Below the pieces are notes generated by a model. That model was not told the DNA's origin. It saw nothing but the letters and a program-made list of their open reading frames with translations, and did not search any database. Below are positions 22,135-33,172 of a stretch of DNA of 64,000 bases, one piece after another. Positions within the stretch are counted from its first letter, which is position 1. Every line of letters starts with the position of its first letter. The DNA is from Cranoglanis bouderius (taxonomy: Eukaryota > Chordata > Actinopteri > Siluriformes > Cranoglanididae). The stretch covers positions 1,659,016 to 1,723,015 of the forward strand of contig CM042568.1 of NCBI GenBank assembly GCA_023630585.1, written 5' to 3'. A program made the translations under genes and the position numbers.

Positions 22135-22555
22135 GGAACACATTATTTCTAGCAGAAATCACACCCATATGTGCTTGTTGAACATCCCATTCCAGATTTA
22201 TTCCCACTTTGCTGTTATAATAAGCTCCACTCTCTCTCCTAGGAAGGCCTTCCACTAGATTTCGAGGCGTGGCTGTGGGGATTTTTGTGTTCATTCGCAA
22301 ACGAACAAGAGCGTTAGGGAGGTTGAGATCAGGCGCTGATGTTGGGTGAGGAGGCTCCAGTTCCGGTTCATCCCAATGGTGTTCAATGGGGTTGAGACCT
22401 TCTTCCAACCTCAACACACCATGGAGCTTCATGGAACAGGTTCGGGCCTCTCAGTTCCAGTGAAGGGAAATTGTAAAGCTATACGACGGAGAAGAACCAC
22501 GTATAGATGTGACGGTCAGGCGTCCATATACTTTGGACCATAGGGTGTATTATGC
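22135..22555. mobile_element. Tc1-type MITE
   Basis: CTTGTTGAACATCCCATTCC near the left end and GTCAGGCGTCCATATACTTT near the right end. The same element lies upstream of gene E (31110-31436), suggesting insertion before the duplication. Confidence 0.6.
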
Positions 22556-22889
22556 CAGGTGTGTCAAATGTATGTACTTGGATTGATACGTGCAGCTTTA
22601 ATGGCATAATGTGGTGAAACGAACAGATCAACGGTTTGATTCACCACATTAAATAATTTGTGTTACGTATTATGACCATTTTTATTATCTTTTTATTAAA
22701 AGATTAAAAAAAAAGGAATATTGTTCAGTACTTTTCACTTCAAACACAGGCAAAGGAATAATGAAGTACAATGTCGTGTGAATAATAATATTCATTTATT
22801 ATCTCTGTTTCACTTCAGTAAAGTCGCACTTGCTCGTCATTATTTTACTCGATGTGTTTAATACAGTGGTCTGGGGTAAATTCTCACCT

Positions 22890-23045
22890 TCGGTGAAAAC
22901 CACAGGTGGGTATTCTATGGAAGATTTATTTATTTTTTTGTCCCTCTTAGTCAAAGGGGAATTTTTATTGCCACCTTCACACAAGCAAACCACACTCTCC
23001 CACTCTTCTTATGGGCTTATATAAACTGAAGAGGAAGGGGATCTG
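22890..23045 (+). promoter_or_regulatory. Predicted promoter of chemokine gene C
   Basis: GTGAAAACCACAGGTGGGTA and TTCTATGGAAG, then AAACCACACTCTCCC, TATATAAA at 23018-23025 and a diverged start region (GGGGATCTGTATTGATACC). The upstream 22560-22885 is colinear with 31440-31785 of gene E. Confidence 0.7.
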
Positions 23046-23074
23046 TATTGATACCATTCTGTTCACAACGTGAC

Positions 23075-23109
<35 letters not shown>

Positions 23110-23127
23110 CCACCATCATCAGCAGTC

Positions 23128-24187
23128 ATGGTCTCTCGTTGTCTCCTGCTGGTCCTGCTGGGTCTCGCCTGCCTTCAGTCCTTCACAACAGCTGAGGGTA
23201 GGTCTATCTTTTTAATACGTTTTATTAACGTTGTAATATAACTATTTTCGGTACATATTATACATATACTGTACGTTTACACTTACATTCATGTCACTGA
23301 GTATTTTGACTACTTTAAAATAAACTAGACTGGTGTTATTACTCATTAACCCTCCCCTGGTTTATACTGATGCTGAATTCCCTAAAAAGACGACCAGGTT
23401 GCTGAAAATAACCAGCGTTAATAAACAGGGTTAACGATGGGGTGGGTTAACGATCCTAATGTTGATTGTTTTACTACACCAGCATGTCTCCAAGTGTGTT
23501 ATTTCTCTTATAACACGGCAACTTGCGAACAGTTACAGCATGACATCATACGTTTTATCTGACTATAGTTTTATTTATGGTGTTGTGGACCATCCACAAG
23601 ACACGTCAGTTCCTGTTCTCATTTATCTTAGCAGCTATAAACAGTCTTCTCATTAGTCTCTTTTTTTTTTTTTAACTCTGTCATGAAGTTAAAAGATGCA
23701 GCTTGTCATGTTACTAAGAAAATCCTCTGTCCTGAAGGTGCTGGAAAAACTCAACAGCTTTACCTCTGGCTGTTACTTTAAATCTTTATTAAACATTTAA
23801 TCACAGAATTAAATGCAGAAATGTTTTCACACAGCGGAAAATGGACCACGTCAATGCTGTTTCAATTTCCAGAAACATCGGATCCCGGTAAAAGTCATTA
23901 CAGGGTATAAAGAAACAGCGCGTCAGTGTCAGAAACCTGGAGTCATGTAAGCTTTCACTCCCTCATTTATTTATTATCTGTTTTACTTTAAAATAATAAT
24001 ATTTTGGAGGTTTGAAACATTTTGGAACATGACTTTCTTATATTATAGCAGTTTTACACTGACATCAGTCTTATCTCTGCTCTGCAGCTTCACCCTAAAG
24101 AAAGGCCGTGATGTGTGTGTAGACCCCGGTGTGGAGTGGGTGCAGAACAACGTGAAAGCAGTTGACCAGCGCCCGACCCCACCTTAA
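23128..24187 (+). CDS. CC chemokine C (three exons, intact)
   Basis: Predicted secreted CC chemokine of 93 residues. Exons are 23128-23197, 23835-23946 and 24088-24187. The signal peptide covers residues 1-23, and the mature start is near Ala24. Cys31-Cys32, Cys55 and Cys71, HRIPVKVIT after the CC pair, Trp78 and a Pro-rich end (RPTPP) complete the fold. Exon 1 ends GAGG/GTAGGT rather than the GAGA/GTAAG of most paralogs, giving Ala24. A pure (ATC)n tract lies just upstream in the 5' UTR. It is the closest relative of gene D: intron 2 is identical over 141 bp, while five of six coding differences in exons 2-3 change amino acids. Confidence 0.95.
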
Positions 24188-24286
24188 ACCACTGCTTAAA
24201 TCCTCTCTCCATTAATAAGCAATTAATGTTATTATTATTATTATTATTTTTTACAAAAAGCACTTTTTATGTATTTAGACAGAAGC

Positions 24287-24292
24287 AATAAA
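24287..24292 (+). terminator. Polyadenylation signal of gene C
   Basis: AATAAA in the context GCAATAAAGCTTTTT, 100 bp after the stop, like genes A and D. Confidence 0.75.
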
Positions 24293-24970
24293 GCTTTTTT
24301 TTTTTTTTTTTTTTACTCTGTAGCCTATTTAAACAAACTTTAGCTTGAATTATTCTAGCATTGTTTAACTGAATAAAACTATAGGCTGTGAGGATGAATT
24401 AATTATATTTTTATACATATTAAAGGACATTTTAAACCGCATATTATGACTGCGTTTCTATTTTTTTAACCACATTTTCACACATCTTTGATGCTCGCCA
24501 TGAAGGGGTTGAATAATTCTGAGACTGGAGAAGTCATTATAAGTTGCATTTTCAGTTGAATTTGGGGAAACCGCTCGAAGCGTTCGTCGTGTTGAACTAT
24601 TTCAGTTGCTTTTGTTTGATCTGTTCATCGCAAACAGCTGAAAGTCTGTACGTTTTGACAATAAACCCGATTTGCGATGGGGGTTGAATCATTCTGATTG
24701 CAACTGTACATGGAGTACAAAAAAAATTCTGTCTCCAGTCACTCAGGATCTCGATAGACTTAGAAAATGATTCATTATCATGAGGAATTGTGAAAATTCA
24801 CACTTGTTATTTTTCTTGGTTAATAATTGCGGGGACGCCCCGAACGTAAAACAATTTCATGTACATGAAATGTGCATAAAGTTTTTCCAGTGTGGAAACG
24901 GCTTTTTTTTTTTTTTTTTTTTTAGAAAAAAAAATCTAAATAGTGCATCTTTAAGTACTAATAATTGACC
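24293..24970. mobile_element. 3' flank of gene C with an interspersed repeat
   Basis: After the shared flank (GCATTGTTTAACTGAATAAA), positions 24490-24720 hold GGGGTTGAATAATTCTGAG and its echo GGGGTTGAATCATTCTGATT, characteristic of a common fish repeat. The family is not assigned. T-run at 24903-24924. Confidence 0.45.
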
Positions 24971-25122
24971 ATCATTGAGATTCAGTCTGCTTTAAATATT
25001 TTTTATTAGCAATAAAAGGACAAAGATATACTCCAAAAACACACCATTACAAAGATCATTATAAGATATGGATAATGGATCTGGCAAAAACATTTACAAT
25101 TACAGCGGTAGAACATCTATGT

Positions 25123-25123
25123 G

Positions 25124-25165
<42 letters not shown>

Positions 25166-25244
25166 TATGTAGTATAAACAGTGGTATAAATATAGTAAAT
25201 CATAAAATAAAAGCAGTAAATAAAATCGAGTAGTGAATAGTACA

Positions 25245-25289
<45 letters not shown>
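25123..25289. repeat. Two (AAT)n microsatellites
   Basis: Tracts at about 25123-25164 and 25247-25289. The minus-strand poly-Tyr frame they create is not a gene. Confidence 0.9.
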
Positions 25290-25399
25290 GCCACGATTTG
25301 ATGACGAGCTATTAAATCATTATATCGACACACCTACTGTTTGGAGATGATTGGGGAAGCTGAAGACAGATGGTTTAGCTCCATCTCTAATCCTGACAG

Positions 25400-26035
25400 T
25401 CTGACCTGAAGGTTTGAAGTGCTCACTGCATAGCACGGAGAACTCACTCCTCAACTGGTTCTCTTTGGGGAAACCTCAGCCCCAAACAGCCCCAAACAGC
25501 CCCAGGATGCACACGAGACAGGAATCCATACACCAGTCCAGTTATGGAGAGTTATGGCAAGTTGCCCGGATCAATATGGCGGCGATGTTGACGTGCGAAC
25601 CAGCGGCCATTGCGGCATCTATGACTGCGTCCGAAATCGCATCACTATAACAGTACCTACTGCACTCGATTCAGTACCTACTGCACTCGATTCAGTACCT
25701 ACTGATCAGTATAAGTGGTAAAAGCATAAATAGATTCGGACAGCTCTTCCGCGTCAGTCCCGTTGCATTATGGGATAGCGCAGTATCCACAGTGTCCAGT
25801 GGTGCTATACTGCAGAATCGACGCGGAAGTATTGATCATCCGGGTATTTCTCGCCTACTGTGTTTATGAATACTGAGAATTCGGACGTATTACTGCTGTG
25901 GTGCGCTGTGTATTCGGGTAGTTGGGATATTCGGACGCAGATATTCGGACTGTATCAGCGGCTGAGCAGTAGGTACCGACCCGAATGTAGTAGGTTCTGT
26001 CACAGTGCTAAAGCTAGGCGGCGTCGCATTACGTG
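25400..26035. other. Foreign segment upstream of gene D
   Basis: GC-richer than the array, with an 11-bp tandem (CAGCCCCAAA-type, about 25470-25505) and a 21-bp tandem, three copies of CAGTACCTACTGCACTCGAT or variant at about 25650-25710. GCGTCCGAAATCGCAT and several TTCGGAC words suggest a DNA-transposon-derived sequence. It replaces the family promoter that every other intact copy has. Confidence 0.5.
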
Positions 26036-26276
26036 CGTTTGACGTCACGTGCCATCGACTGGGAAACGGCTTATACTTCCGGTTAGCAACAACAACAAAA
26101 AAACCCCTTTGGGGTGTGTACTGTCCGAGGTGTGTTTTCGAACCGAATAATCGATAGAGATTCGTTGATAACCATATTCATATTCATTATCGATTTGTTT
26201 GCAGCTCTAGTTCACACCATCCTCCTCCTCCTCCTCCTCCTCCTCATCATCATCATCATCACCACCATCAGCAGTG
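26036..26276 (+). promoter_or_regulatory. Putative replacement promoter and 5' UTR of gene D
   Basis: TGACGTCACGTG at 26040-26051 joins a consensus CRE (TGACGTCA) to an E-box (CACGTG). At 26187-26204, TTATCGATTTGTTTGCAG could act as a splice acceptor, so a non-coding first exon upstream is possible. Family-type 5' UTR resumes only at GTTCACACCATC, followed by (CTC)n and (ATC)n tracts. No TATA or ACCACACTCTCCC element is seen. Promoter activity is inference. Confidence 0.4.
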
Positions 26277-26929
26277 ATGTTCCTGCTGGTTCTGCTGGTT
26301 CTCACCTGCCTTCAGTCCTTCACAACAGCCGAGGGTAAGATAAAAGATAAATCTTTTAATATGCTATATTAATATTATAATATAACTACAGCTGCGCTGC
26401 TGTCAGAGCTGCAGTTACAGGAAATTAATCAACACCTTCTGACCAATCAGAGTCCAGAATTCAACAGTGATGTGGTGCAGTCTAAATGCAGCATCTCATA
26501 CCAGATTAAAAAGCATGTAATATGTCTTTATTGAACATTTAATCACAGAATTAAATGCAGAAATGTTTTCACACAGCGGACAATGGACCAAGTCAATGCT
26601 GTTTCAGTTTCCAGAAACATCGGATCCCAGTAAAAGTCATTACAGGGTATAAAGAAACAGCGCGTCAGTGTCAGAAACCTGGAGTCATGTAAGCTTTCAC
26701 TCCCTCATTTATTTATTATCTGTTTTACTTTAAAATAATAATATTTTGGAGGTTTGAAACATTTTGGAACATGACTTTCTTATATTATAGCAGTTTTACA
26801 CTGACATCAGTCTTATCTCTGCTCTGCAGCTTCACCCTAAAGAAAGGCCGTGATGTGTGTGTAGACCCCGGTGTGGAGTGGGTGCAGAACATCATGAAAG
26901 CAGTTGACCAGCGCCCGACCCCACCTTAA
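26277..26929 (+). CDS. CC chemokine D (three exons, short signal peptide)
   Basis: Predicted secreted CC chemokine of 89 residues. Exons are 26277-26334, 26577-26688 and 26830-26929. Relative to C, exon 1 lacks 12 nt after the start, so the signal peptide begins MFLLVLLVLTCLQSF and has 19 residues before Ala20. It is still strongly hydrophobic and plausible, although the basic N-region (SR) is lost. Cys27-Cys28, Cys51 and Cys67 give the CC pattern. Differences from C in the mature part are Glu to Asp, Arg to Ser directly before Gln-Cys-Cys, Asn to Ser two residues after the CC pair, and Asn-Val to Ile-Met in the C-terminal helix. Intron 1 is short (242 bp). The family promoter is missing upstream, so expression may differ or be absent. 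Confidence 0.9.
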
Positions 26930-27047
26930 ACCACTGCTTAAATCCTCTCTCCATTAATAAGCAATTGATTTGTTTAGTTTGTTTGTTTGTTTGTTTGTTT
27001 GTTTTAAATAAAAAGCACTTTATATTTATATATAATTAGACAGGAGG

Positions 27048-27053
27048 AATAAA
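27048..27053 (+). terminator. Polyadenylation signal of gene D
   Basis: AATAAA in the context GGAATAAAGCTTTTT. An extra AATAAA occurs upstream near 27007, after a (GTTT)n tract. Confidence 0.75.
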
Positions 27054-27539
27054 GCTTTTTATCATAAACCAAAAATCTTTTTAAAATTTTTTTTTATTAT
27101 AAATCAAATCATTTAAACAAGCTTTTGTATGACCAAGTCTAGCATTGTTTAACTGAATAAAACTATAGATTTTGAGGATGAATTAATCATATTTTTATAC
27201 ATATTAAAGGACATTTTAAACTGCATATCATGAGTACGTCTCTATTTCTTTAACCACATTTTCACATTTTAAACGAAAACAATGTTGGTCACCTTCAGAG
27301 AGGTTAAAATGTTCATGTGATAGCAATGTTTGAAAATTAAAAAAATAAATAAATAAATAAAAGTTGTTTTTTTTCCGCTGCTCGGTATCTCTCATTCTTT
27401 CACACGTCCTCCTATCTGAACTCCTTCGGGTTCCTGTTCTGTTGCCAAATTGTGTCCGAGTTGTTGATAGCTACAATGGCCGCTACACAAACAGAAGAGA
27501 GTTTGGTGTTAGGAAAACATCTACCTCGTGAGGTCTTCC
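27054..27539. other. 3' flank of gene D
   Basis: Shares GTCTAGCATTGTTTAACTGA with gene C and AACGAAAACAATGTTGGTCA with E. Its second half matches the flank of B. No gene. Confidence 0.55.
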
Positions 27540-28380
27540 TCATTTGGCCACGAGAACAGATTCAGCGTCAATACACCTTGGTATCAAGTCTACATGTCTC
27601 TGGAACTATGAGATAAACACCTGTCTTCTAAACAGTGTTCACTCATTTGGTGCTGTGACGATGGTGGTGGAAAGTGCAGACTAACACGTCAATCCAGAAT
27701 CTCTCGATGATCATTATCATTTAATCATCCTCACCGAACCATTCAGTGAGTCCTCTTGCCCTGTGGATGGGGTCGGAGTCACCCTGGAACTGACCACGCC
27801 CCTCATACGATAAAGATGATCGATCAGAAGAACTTCGTGTTGATTTGGAATGATGTTTACCTCTGAGGCAACGAGTGGAGCAAAACAATGTGAGCAAAAT
27901 TAAATGTCAACAAGAGTCATTGTTTTACCTTTAATTCGTAGCTCATTATGTGTATAGCTCATAGACTATTTTGACATTAAGTGGACAATTTACTAGTCTC
28001 CATTAAGCAAAGTCAGTTTCTCCATACCACCTTATCTTATGGTGTTGGTGTGTACGGCTGCCAGTTGAGCTGGTTCAGTTGTATTTATTGGTGATGTGAC
28101 TGCTGACAAAAGCCGCATGATGAATGCTAAAGTGTACAGGGCTATATTATCTGCTCACTTTCAGCCAAACCCAATACTTTTTAAGGCAAATAATGGAATG
28201 TTCTACGGTGACCAAATCAATAACCTGGCCTGAATCCAACTGAGCTGCATTTCACTTGCTGAAGGCCAAACTGGAACTGCAGACAGCTGAAGTTAAGGGC
28301 TGGCAGAGCATCACTAGGGCAGAAACCAAGCATCTGGTGATGTCTATGGGTTCTAGACTAAAGTCAGTCATTGACTGCAA
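27540..28380. mobile_element. Decayed DNA-transposon fragments
   Basis: 27540-27890 repeats 19090-19560. 28020-28330 shares CCACCTTATCTTATGG, TTGTATTTATTGGTGATGTG and CCTGAATCCAACTGAGCTG with the Tc1 relic at 20826-21370. No open frame. Confidence 0.55.
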
Positions 28381-28905
28381 AGGATTTGCAACCAAGTATT
28401 AAAAATGGCCGGAGGTGGAATGGGCTACCTGACTCCTCCCCTTGTTATTGGGGGAAGCCCAGCTTGCCGGCCAGCAGCTGCCATCATGGACCCAATTGTC
28501 AAGAGGGCGGTCTTGCAGTGGGTTGGCCGGACACCAGAGGAGCACCGCTGATGTTTCAGATTGCTGCATTGTCAGCCGCCCCTTTGCCTACGCTCAGCAG
28601 CTGAAGGACTCCTGATGTTGGTGGTTGATGGCGGAGGACCGGGATATGGAACAGAACATCTAGCTGATGCTACTGGAGCAATTATTCTCTCAACTCCTGA
28701 CAGTAGGGATAGTGGGTCCCGTACCACTGGGACATGGTACAGATCATTGAGCTGGTGCTACTGGAGCAATTCATTTCTGAAATCCCAGTAGGAACAGCAG
28801 AGTGGGTCCAGTGCCACCCGGCCGTGTCCTTTTATGAAGCCGTTCAGCTGGCGTTGGATCACTTGGCGGCAGTGCCTCTCTTTCTCTCTCTCTTTCTCTC
28901 TCTCA

Positions 28906-28938
<33 letters not shown>

Positions 28939-29849
28939 ACTATTCCTTCTCTGATGTCTCTCCCAGCTCTCCGCACACATAGAATCTTCTGTGCCCATGA
29001 GGACTGGGGCAAAGCCCAGTCAGGCCCAATGTGCCCTCATGGAAGCGGGAACACTGATCTGGATCCCTGATGTGCTGCAGGCTTCCCCTGATCGAGCAGA
29101 AACATACTGCGTGTCCATGAGTAAACAAGGGCGTACACATCAGGCCTTGGTGGACTCAGGGTGTAACCAGACCACCGTCCTTCAAAGCCTGAGTCAGAGA
29201 TGGGCAGTGGAAAATGCAGGATTGGTGAAGGTAAGGTGTGTGCGCAGGGATGTTCATGAGTAACCGCTGGTGTCAGTCATTATTAAATTTCGGGGGTAAA
29301 AACATAAAGGGGAGGTAGCAGTTAGTCTTCAGCGTTGAATGACGGAATACTCCACCAGACGGAGTACTTTTGTCCCAGGTGGTGGAGTGGGAGGAGCGCC
29401 CTGTTCTTTACAACAGCCAGAAGCTCTCAGTAAGATAGCGCGATAGAGAAGGAGTGTCTGGCAATCAAGTGGGTGGTCCTTAAAATCTGATACTACCTAC
29501 TGGGGCACACCTTTACCCTCCTTTCCGATCACGCCCCGCTCCAATGGCCCCAATGCATGAAGGATGCCAATGTGTAGATCACTTATTGGTATCTGGCGCT
29601 TCAGTCATTCAAATTTGAGGTGGTCCACAGGCCGGGGGCACAGATGTTAGTGGAGGATTACCTCTCCCACCAGGGAGAGCTGCAAGCCTGATGGATCCCT
29701 GGCAGTGGAGATATGTGGCAGCGGGGGTATGTTTGAGTGAAGAGGAGGCCAGTTGAACTGTCAGGTAATGCTTGATGCTTCTAACCTTCGTCTTATTACC
29801 ACCAGTCTACTTATTTGTGGTTGTTTGTGCTTTCAATGACTGCCATAAC

Positions 29850-29885
<36 letters not shown>

Positions 29886-30050
29886 GTGATGCAGCTGTGA
29901 AAGCTGCGAAAGCTGTGAGCTAGTGACGGGCCTTTTTCTGTTGGTTTGTCTTTTTTGTTGAGTTTTTGAAAGTGTGCTGAAAATTAAACGTGACCATGGA
30001 GCTCTGTTAAAAGTCCGCCTACCTCCCGAGTCTTAAAATGAAAATGTATT
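28381..30050 (+). mobile_element. Degenerate Ty3/gypsy LTR retrotransposon
   Basis: A retropepsin-like piece QALVDSGCNQTTVL (near 29140-29180) carries the DSG aspartic-protease motif. At 29445-29700, frames read LAIKWVVLK, LLGHTFTLLSDHAPLQW and FEVVHRPGAQMLVEDYLS, the RNase H end of a gypsy polymerase. RT and integrase are mostly missing and stops are frequent. (TC)n at about 28880-28930 and (GA)n at about 29848-29882 interrupt it. It is a non-functional relic. Confidence 0.75.
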
Positions 30051-30169
30051 AACTTATATACAATATACTGTGATGGACAGCTGAAATAGCAAAAACGTTG
30101 TCAAAGGCCAAATATGTATAAACCTGACTATATTTTTCTTTTAAGCTAATGCTAGTATTGTTAAGCAGT

Positions 30170-30569
30170 GAATGTATTCGCACACGTTCTGCCCTCTCAT
30201 TAAAAGAAGATACAAATCAAATCAGCACAAATTAGTGACGATGCTGTCTGACTGAGGAATAATTCACATTTTTTACTGTCATCATCATTTTATAAATCTC
30301 TTCTTTTTTTTTTTTTGTAATATTATGAGGGAGGTGTGTGGTTAAGCAGCTTTGTCATATAAAACCATGACCTAATTTTCTTCCTATCCACCCCTCCCCA
30401 ACTCTTCTCTTTCTCTGTGTTTTCCATGCTTGGGTGTTTCTGCAACTATGGGCATTTTTAAGTCCCAGCAGTGAAAGTTCTTACGCCGCACTCTATACCC
30501 CACTGACCACTACATGGGCGTGTGTGTTTCTCCCACGTCACACACTCCATATACATTGATTATAAACTG
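30170..30569 (+). promoter_or_regulatory. Recurrent promoter-like module without a gene, copy 3
   Basis: AAAACCATGACCTAATTTTC and TTACGCCGCACTCTATACCC followed by CACTGACCACTACATGGGCG match copy 2. The TATA-like word is missing here and replaced by an insertion (GGGCATTTTTAAGTCCCAGC). A MITE half follows. No exon. Confidence 0.45.
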
Positions 30570-30756
30570 ATTATTTGCCTATAACAGCACGTCTCCAAGT
30601 GTTTTATTCCTCTTACACCACAGCGACTTGTCAACAATGACATTATTTTTTATTTATGAAAGAACAACACGTACTCTTTGGCTTTTTATAGTCACATTTA
30701 ATGTAGTGGAACGTCTGCCAAACACTTGGCACTTCTTTCGCTTTATGCGTGTTACT

Positions 30757-30940
30757 CTCATCTTCATCGAACCGATTTCCCCTCCCCCACTAGACTCTGT
30801 TGACCACAACCTGCACAATTTCTGCTGAACTCGTTTTTCTCCCCCTCATAATCATCTGCACTCTTTCTCTCTCACGCGTTCAGGCTGATTCGCAACTTGT
30901 AACTAAAGTTTTGTTTTCAAATACTGAAAATATACCCTTA
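30757..30940 (+). promoter_or_regulatory. Distal upstream block of gene E
   Basis: CCCCTCCCCCACTAGACTCT then TTGACCACAACCTGCACAAT, colinear with 16485-16680. Possible enhancer, judged only by conservation among array copies. Confidence 0.4.
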
Positions 30941-31109
30941 CCGAAAATCACATGAACTTCACACAGGTCACATGTGGAATTTACACATGCGGTTTTTAGA
31001 CATTTCACATGTTATGGTGCACACGTCTTTTAACATGTATGTAGTGCAAGTGGCTTTATTTTTCAAAATGATTTTCTCACCATTGACTAACCGTTTTTTA
31101 AACGTGTTC

Positions 31110-31436
31110 ACGTACGCCATACGGCCAAAAGTTTGTGGACACCTGAACGTCACATCCATATGTACTTGTTGAACATCCCATTCCAGATTTATACCCCTTC
31201 CTTTTACTATTATAGGTCCACCTTCCACCTTCTTCCAACCTTAACACACCATGTCTTCATGGAGCTTCCTGGAACAGGTTCGGGCCTCTTAGTTCCAGTG
31301 AAGGGAAATTGTAAAGCTACAGCACACAAAGACATTCTATACAATTATGTGCTTCTGACTTAGTGGCAACAGTTTGGAGAAGAACCACATGTAGGTGTGA
31401 TGGTCAGGCGTCCATATACTTTTGACCATATAGAGT
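31110..31436. mobile_element. Tc1-type MITE upstream of gene E
   Basis: Left end ATACGGCCAAAAGTTTGTGG, right end GTCAGGCGTCCATATACTTT then TTGACCATATAG, with inverted ends. It is colinear with 22135-22555. Confidence 0.65.
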
Positions 31437-31784
31437 ATTATGCCAAATGTGTCGAACGTACGTGCTTGGATTCATACGTGCAGTTTTAATGGCATAATGT
31501 GTTGAAATGCACCTTCACCTGTTGTTCAGTCACATACGCACGTGTAGAAAACGTGTGCTGACGTGAAATCTAGGGGATTTTTCAGAATCAATATTTTTTT
31601 TCCGCTTACCGGAAATGATTTTTTTAGAAGATCTGTTTTATTAATTATACCATCTCTACAGATTTACTGTTTCACTTCAATAAAGTTGCACTTGTTCATC
31701 TTTTATTTTACTTTATGTGTTTAATACAGGAGTGTGAGATGAGTTTGAGAGCAAAGTGTTAAACGCTGCACAGTTTCTCGTTTT

Positions 31785-31945
31785 AGCTGTAAACCGCAGT
31801 CGGGTATTCTATGGAAGATGTCTTTTCTTTCCCTCTGAGACGAAGTGGAACTTTTTCATCACCTACGAACACCAAAACCACACTCTCCCCCTCCTCTTTT
31901 CAGCTTACAGTATATATACTCAAGTGTCAGGTGATATCTGCATTA
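31785..31945 (+). promoter_or_regulatory. Predicted promoter of chemokine gene E
   Basis: GCTGTAAACCGCAGTCGGGT and TTCTATGGAAGATGTC, AAACCACACTCTCCCCC, TATATATA at 31911-31918, then GTCAGGTGATATCTGCATT. Confidence 0.75.
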
Positions 31946-32016
31946 ATACCATTCTGTTCAGATCGTTACTATCATCCCCATCATCATCATCATCATCATC
32001 ATCACCATCAGCAATC

Positions 32017-32130
32017 ATGTCCTCACGTTCTCTTCTGCTGGTTCTGCTGGTTCTCGCCTGCCTTCAGTCCTTCACAATGGCTGAGAGTAAGATAAAGTTA
32101 ATGTTTTTATTATTTAACTATGTTTGGGTA

Positions 32131-32166
<36 letters not shown>

Positions 32167-33123
32167 GTTATTATCCATTTGCGAACAGTTACAACATGGC
32201 ATCAGATATTTAATCTGGTCATAGTCTTGTTGTGGAATGTCTGTAGCTTGAGAAAGCACAAAATGTGATCTGAGCACTGACACTGGAGACTCCTTACATA
32301 AACGTTAAATAAATGTCTCCTCACAGAAAACTTCACCCTACAATCGATTACACACGTTTTTCATCTGATGATGTGGCGCGTCCACTGTACAAGTCCCTGT
32401 GAATGAGCTGTTGCTATAGAAACGATAACGTATTAGAACGTGTGCATTAATATAAATCTGTGATTTGCGGCTGCGCTACTGTCAGAGCTGCTGTTATAGA
32501 AAACTAATCAACACCTTCTGACCAATCAGAATCTAGTATTTGACTCCACTGTGGTACAATATAAAACATACAAATGCAGCATCTCTTTCCATATGTTTTT
32601 TAAAAAATAAAATGTTATTGAGTATTTAATCACAGTACTAAGTGTGTGAATGTTTTCACACAGATACCCATGGACCAGATCAATGCTGTTTCAGTTACCA
32701 GACACATCGAATCCCTGTGAAACTCATTACAGCGTATCATGAAACAGAACGTCTGTGTAAAATGCCTGGAGTCATGTAAGCTTTCTCTCTTTATTATTAT
32801 TATTATTTATTTATTTTGATTAATATTAATAATAAAGTTGTATTTCCATGTCCATTATTGCTTTATGGTTGTGCATAATATCAGCTTTAAAATAATCTAA
32901 CTTTAAATAACCTGGGAGGTTTGGGGCGTGTGAAAATGTTTAATTTCCTGTCTATATTGCAGTTTTACACTGACCTCAATCTTCTCTCTCCTTCTGCAGC
33001 TTTACCCTGAAGAACGGCCGTCGTGTGTGTGCAGACCCCGGAGCCGAGTGGGTTCAGAAACACATGAAAACAGTTGACCAGACTTTAAAAGAAAACAATG
33101 TTGGTCATCTTCAAAGAGGTTAA
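32017..33123 (+). CDS. CC chemokine E with a novel C-terminal tail
   Basis: Predicted secreted CC chemokine of 101 residues. Exons are 32017-32086, 32664-32775 and 33000-33123. The signal peptide covers residues 1-23. Cys31-Cys32, Cys55 and Cys71, HRIPVKLIT and Trp78 with EWVQKHMKTVDQ are as in the family. After Asp87-Gln88 the frame leaves the normal RP/RL tail and reads TLKENNVGHLQRG to a TAA at 33121. Those bases are the intergenic 3' flank module found downstream of B and D, so a deletion removed the old stop, 3' UTR and polyadenylation signal and fused flank into the gene. The chemokine core is intact, so a functional ligand with a longer, basic-ended tail is plausible. A substitute AATAAA lies at 33173-33178. 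Confidence 0.9.
32101..32600. repeat. Intron 1 content of gene E: (ATT)n and MITE half
   Basis: (ATT)n at about 32134-32165 and the right half of the intron-1 MITE with GCTGTTATAGAAAACTAATC near 32490. The same half-MITE context recurs at 48650-48830. Confidence 0.6.
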
Positions 33124-33172
33124 AATGTTCATGTGACATCTTTGATTGCGACATTTGAAAATTTGAAGAAAA

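Noticed and set aside
25100..25333. Minus-strand poly-tyrosine frame
   Set aside because: It is created by two (AAT)n microsatellites.
28734..28982. Serine/leucine-rich open frame
   Set aside because: Generated by the (TC)n tract inside the gypsy relic.
31756..32268. 170-residue frame over gene E exon 1
   Set aside because: It reads the promoter, exon 1 and intron 1 through in the exon frame. The splice donor at 32087 and the paralog structure show that only 32017-32086 is coding.
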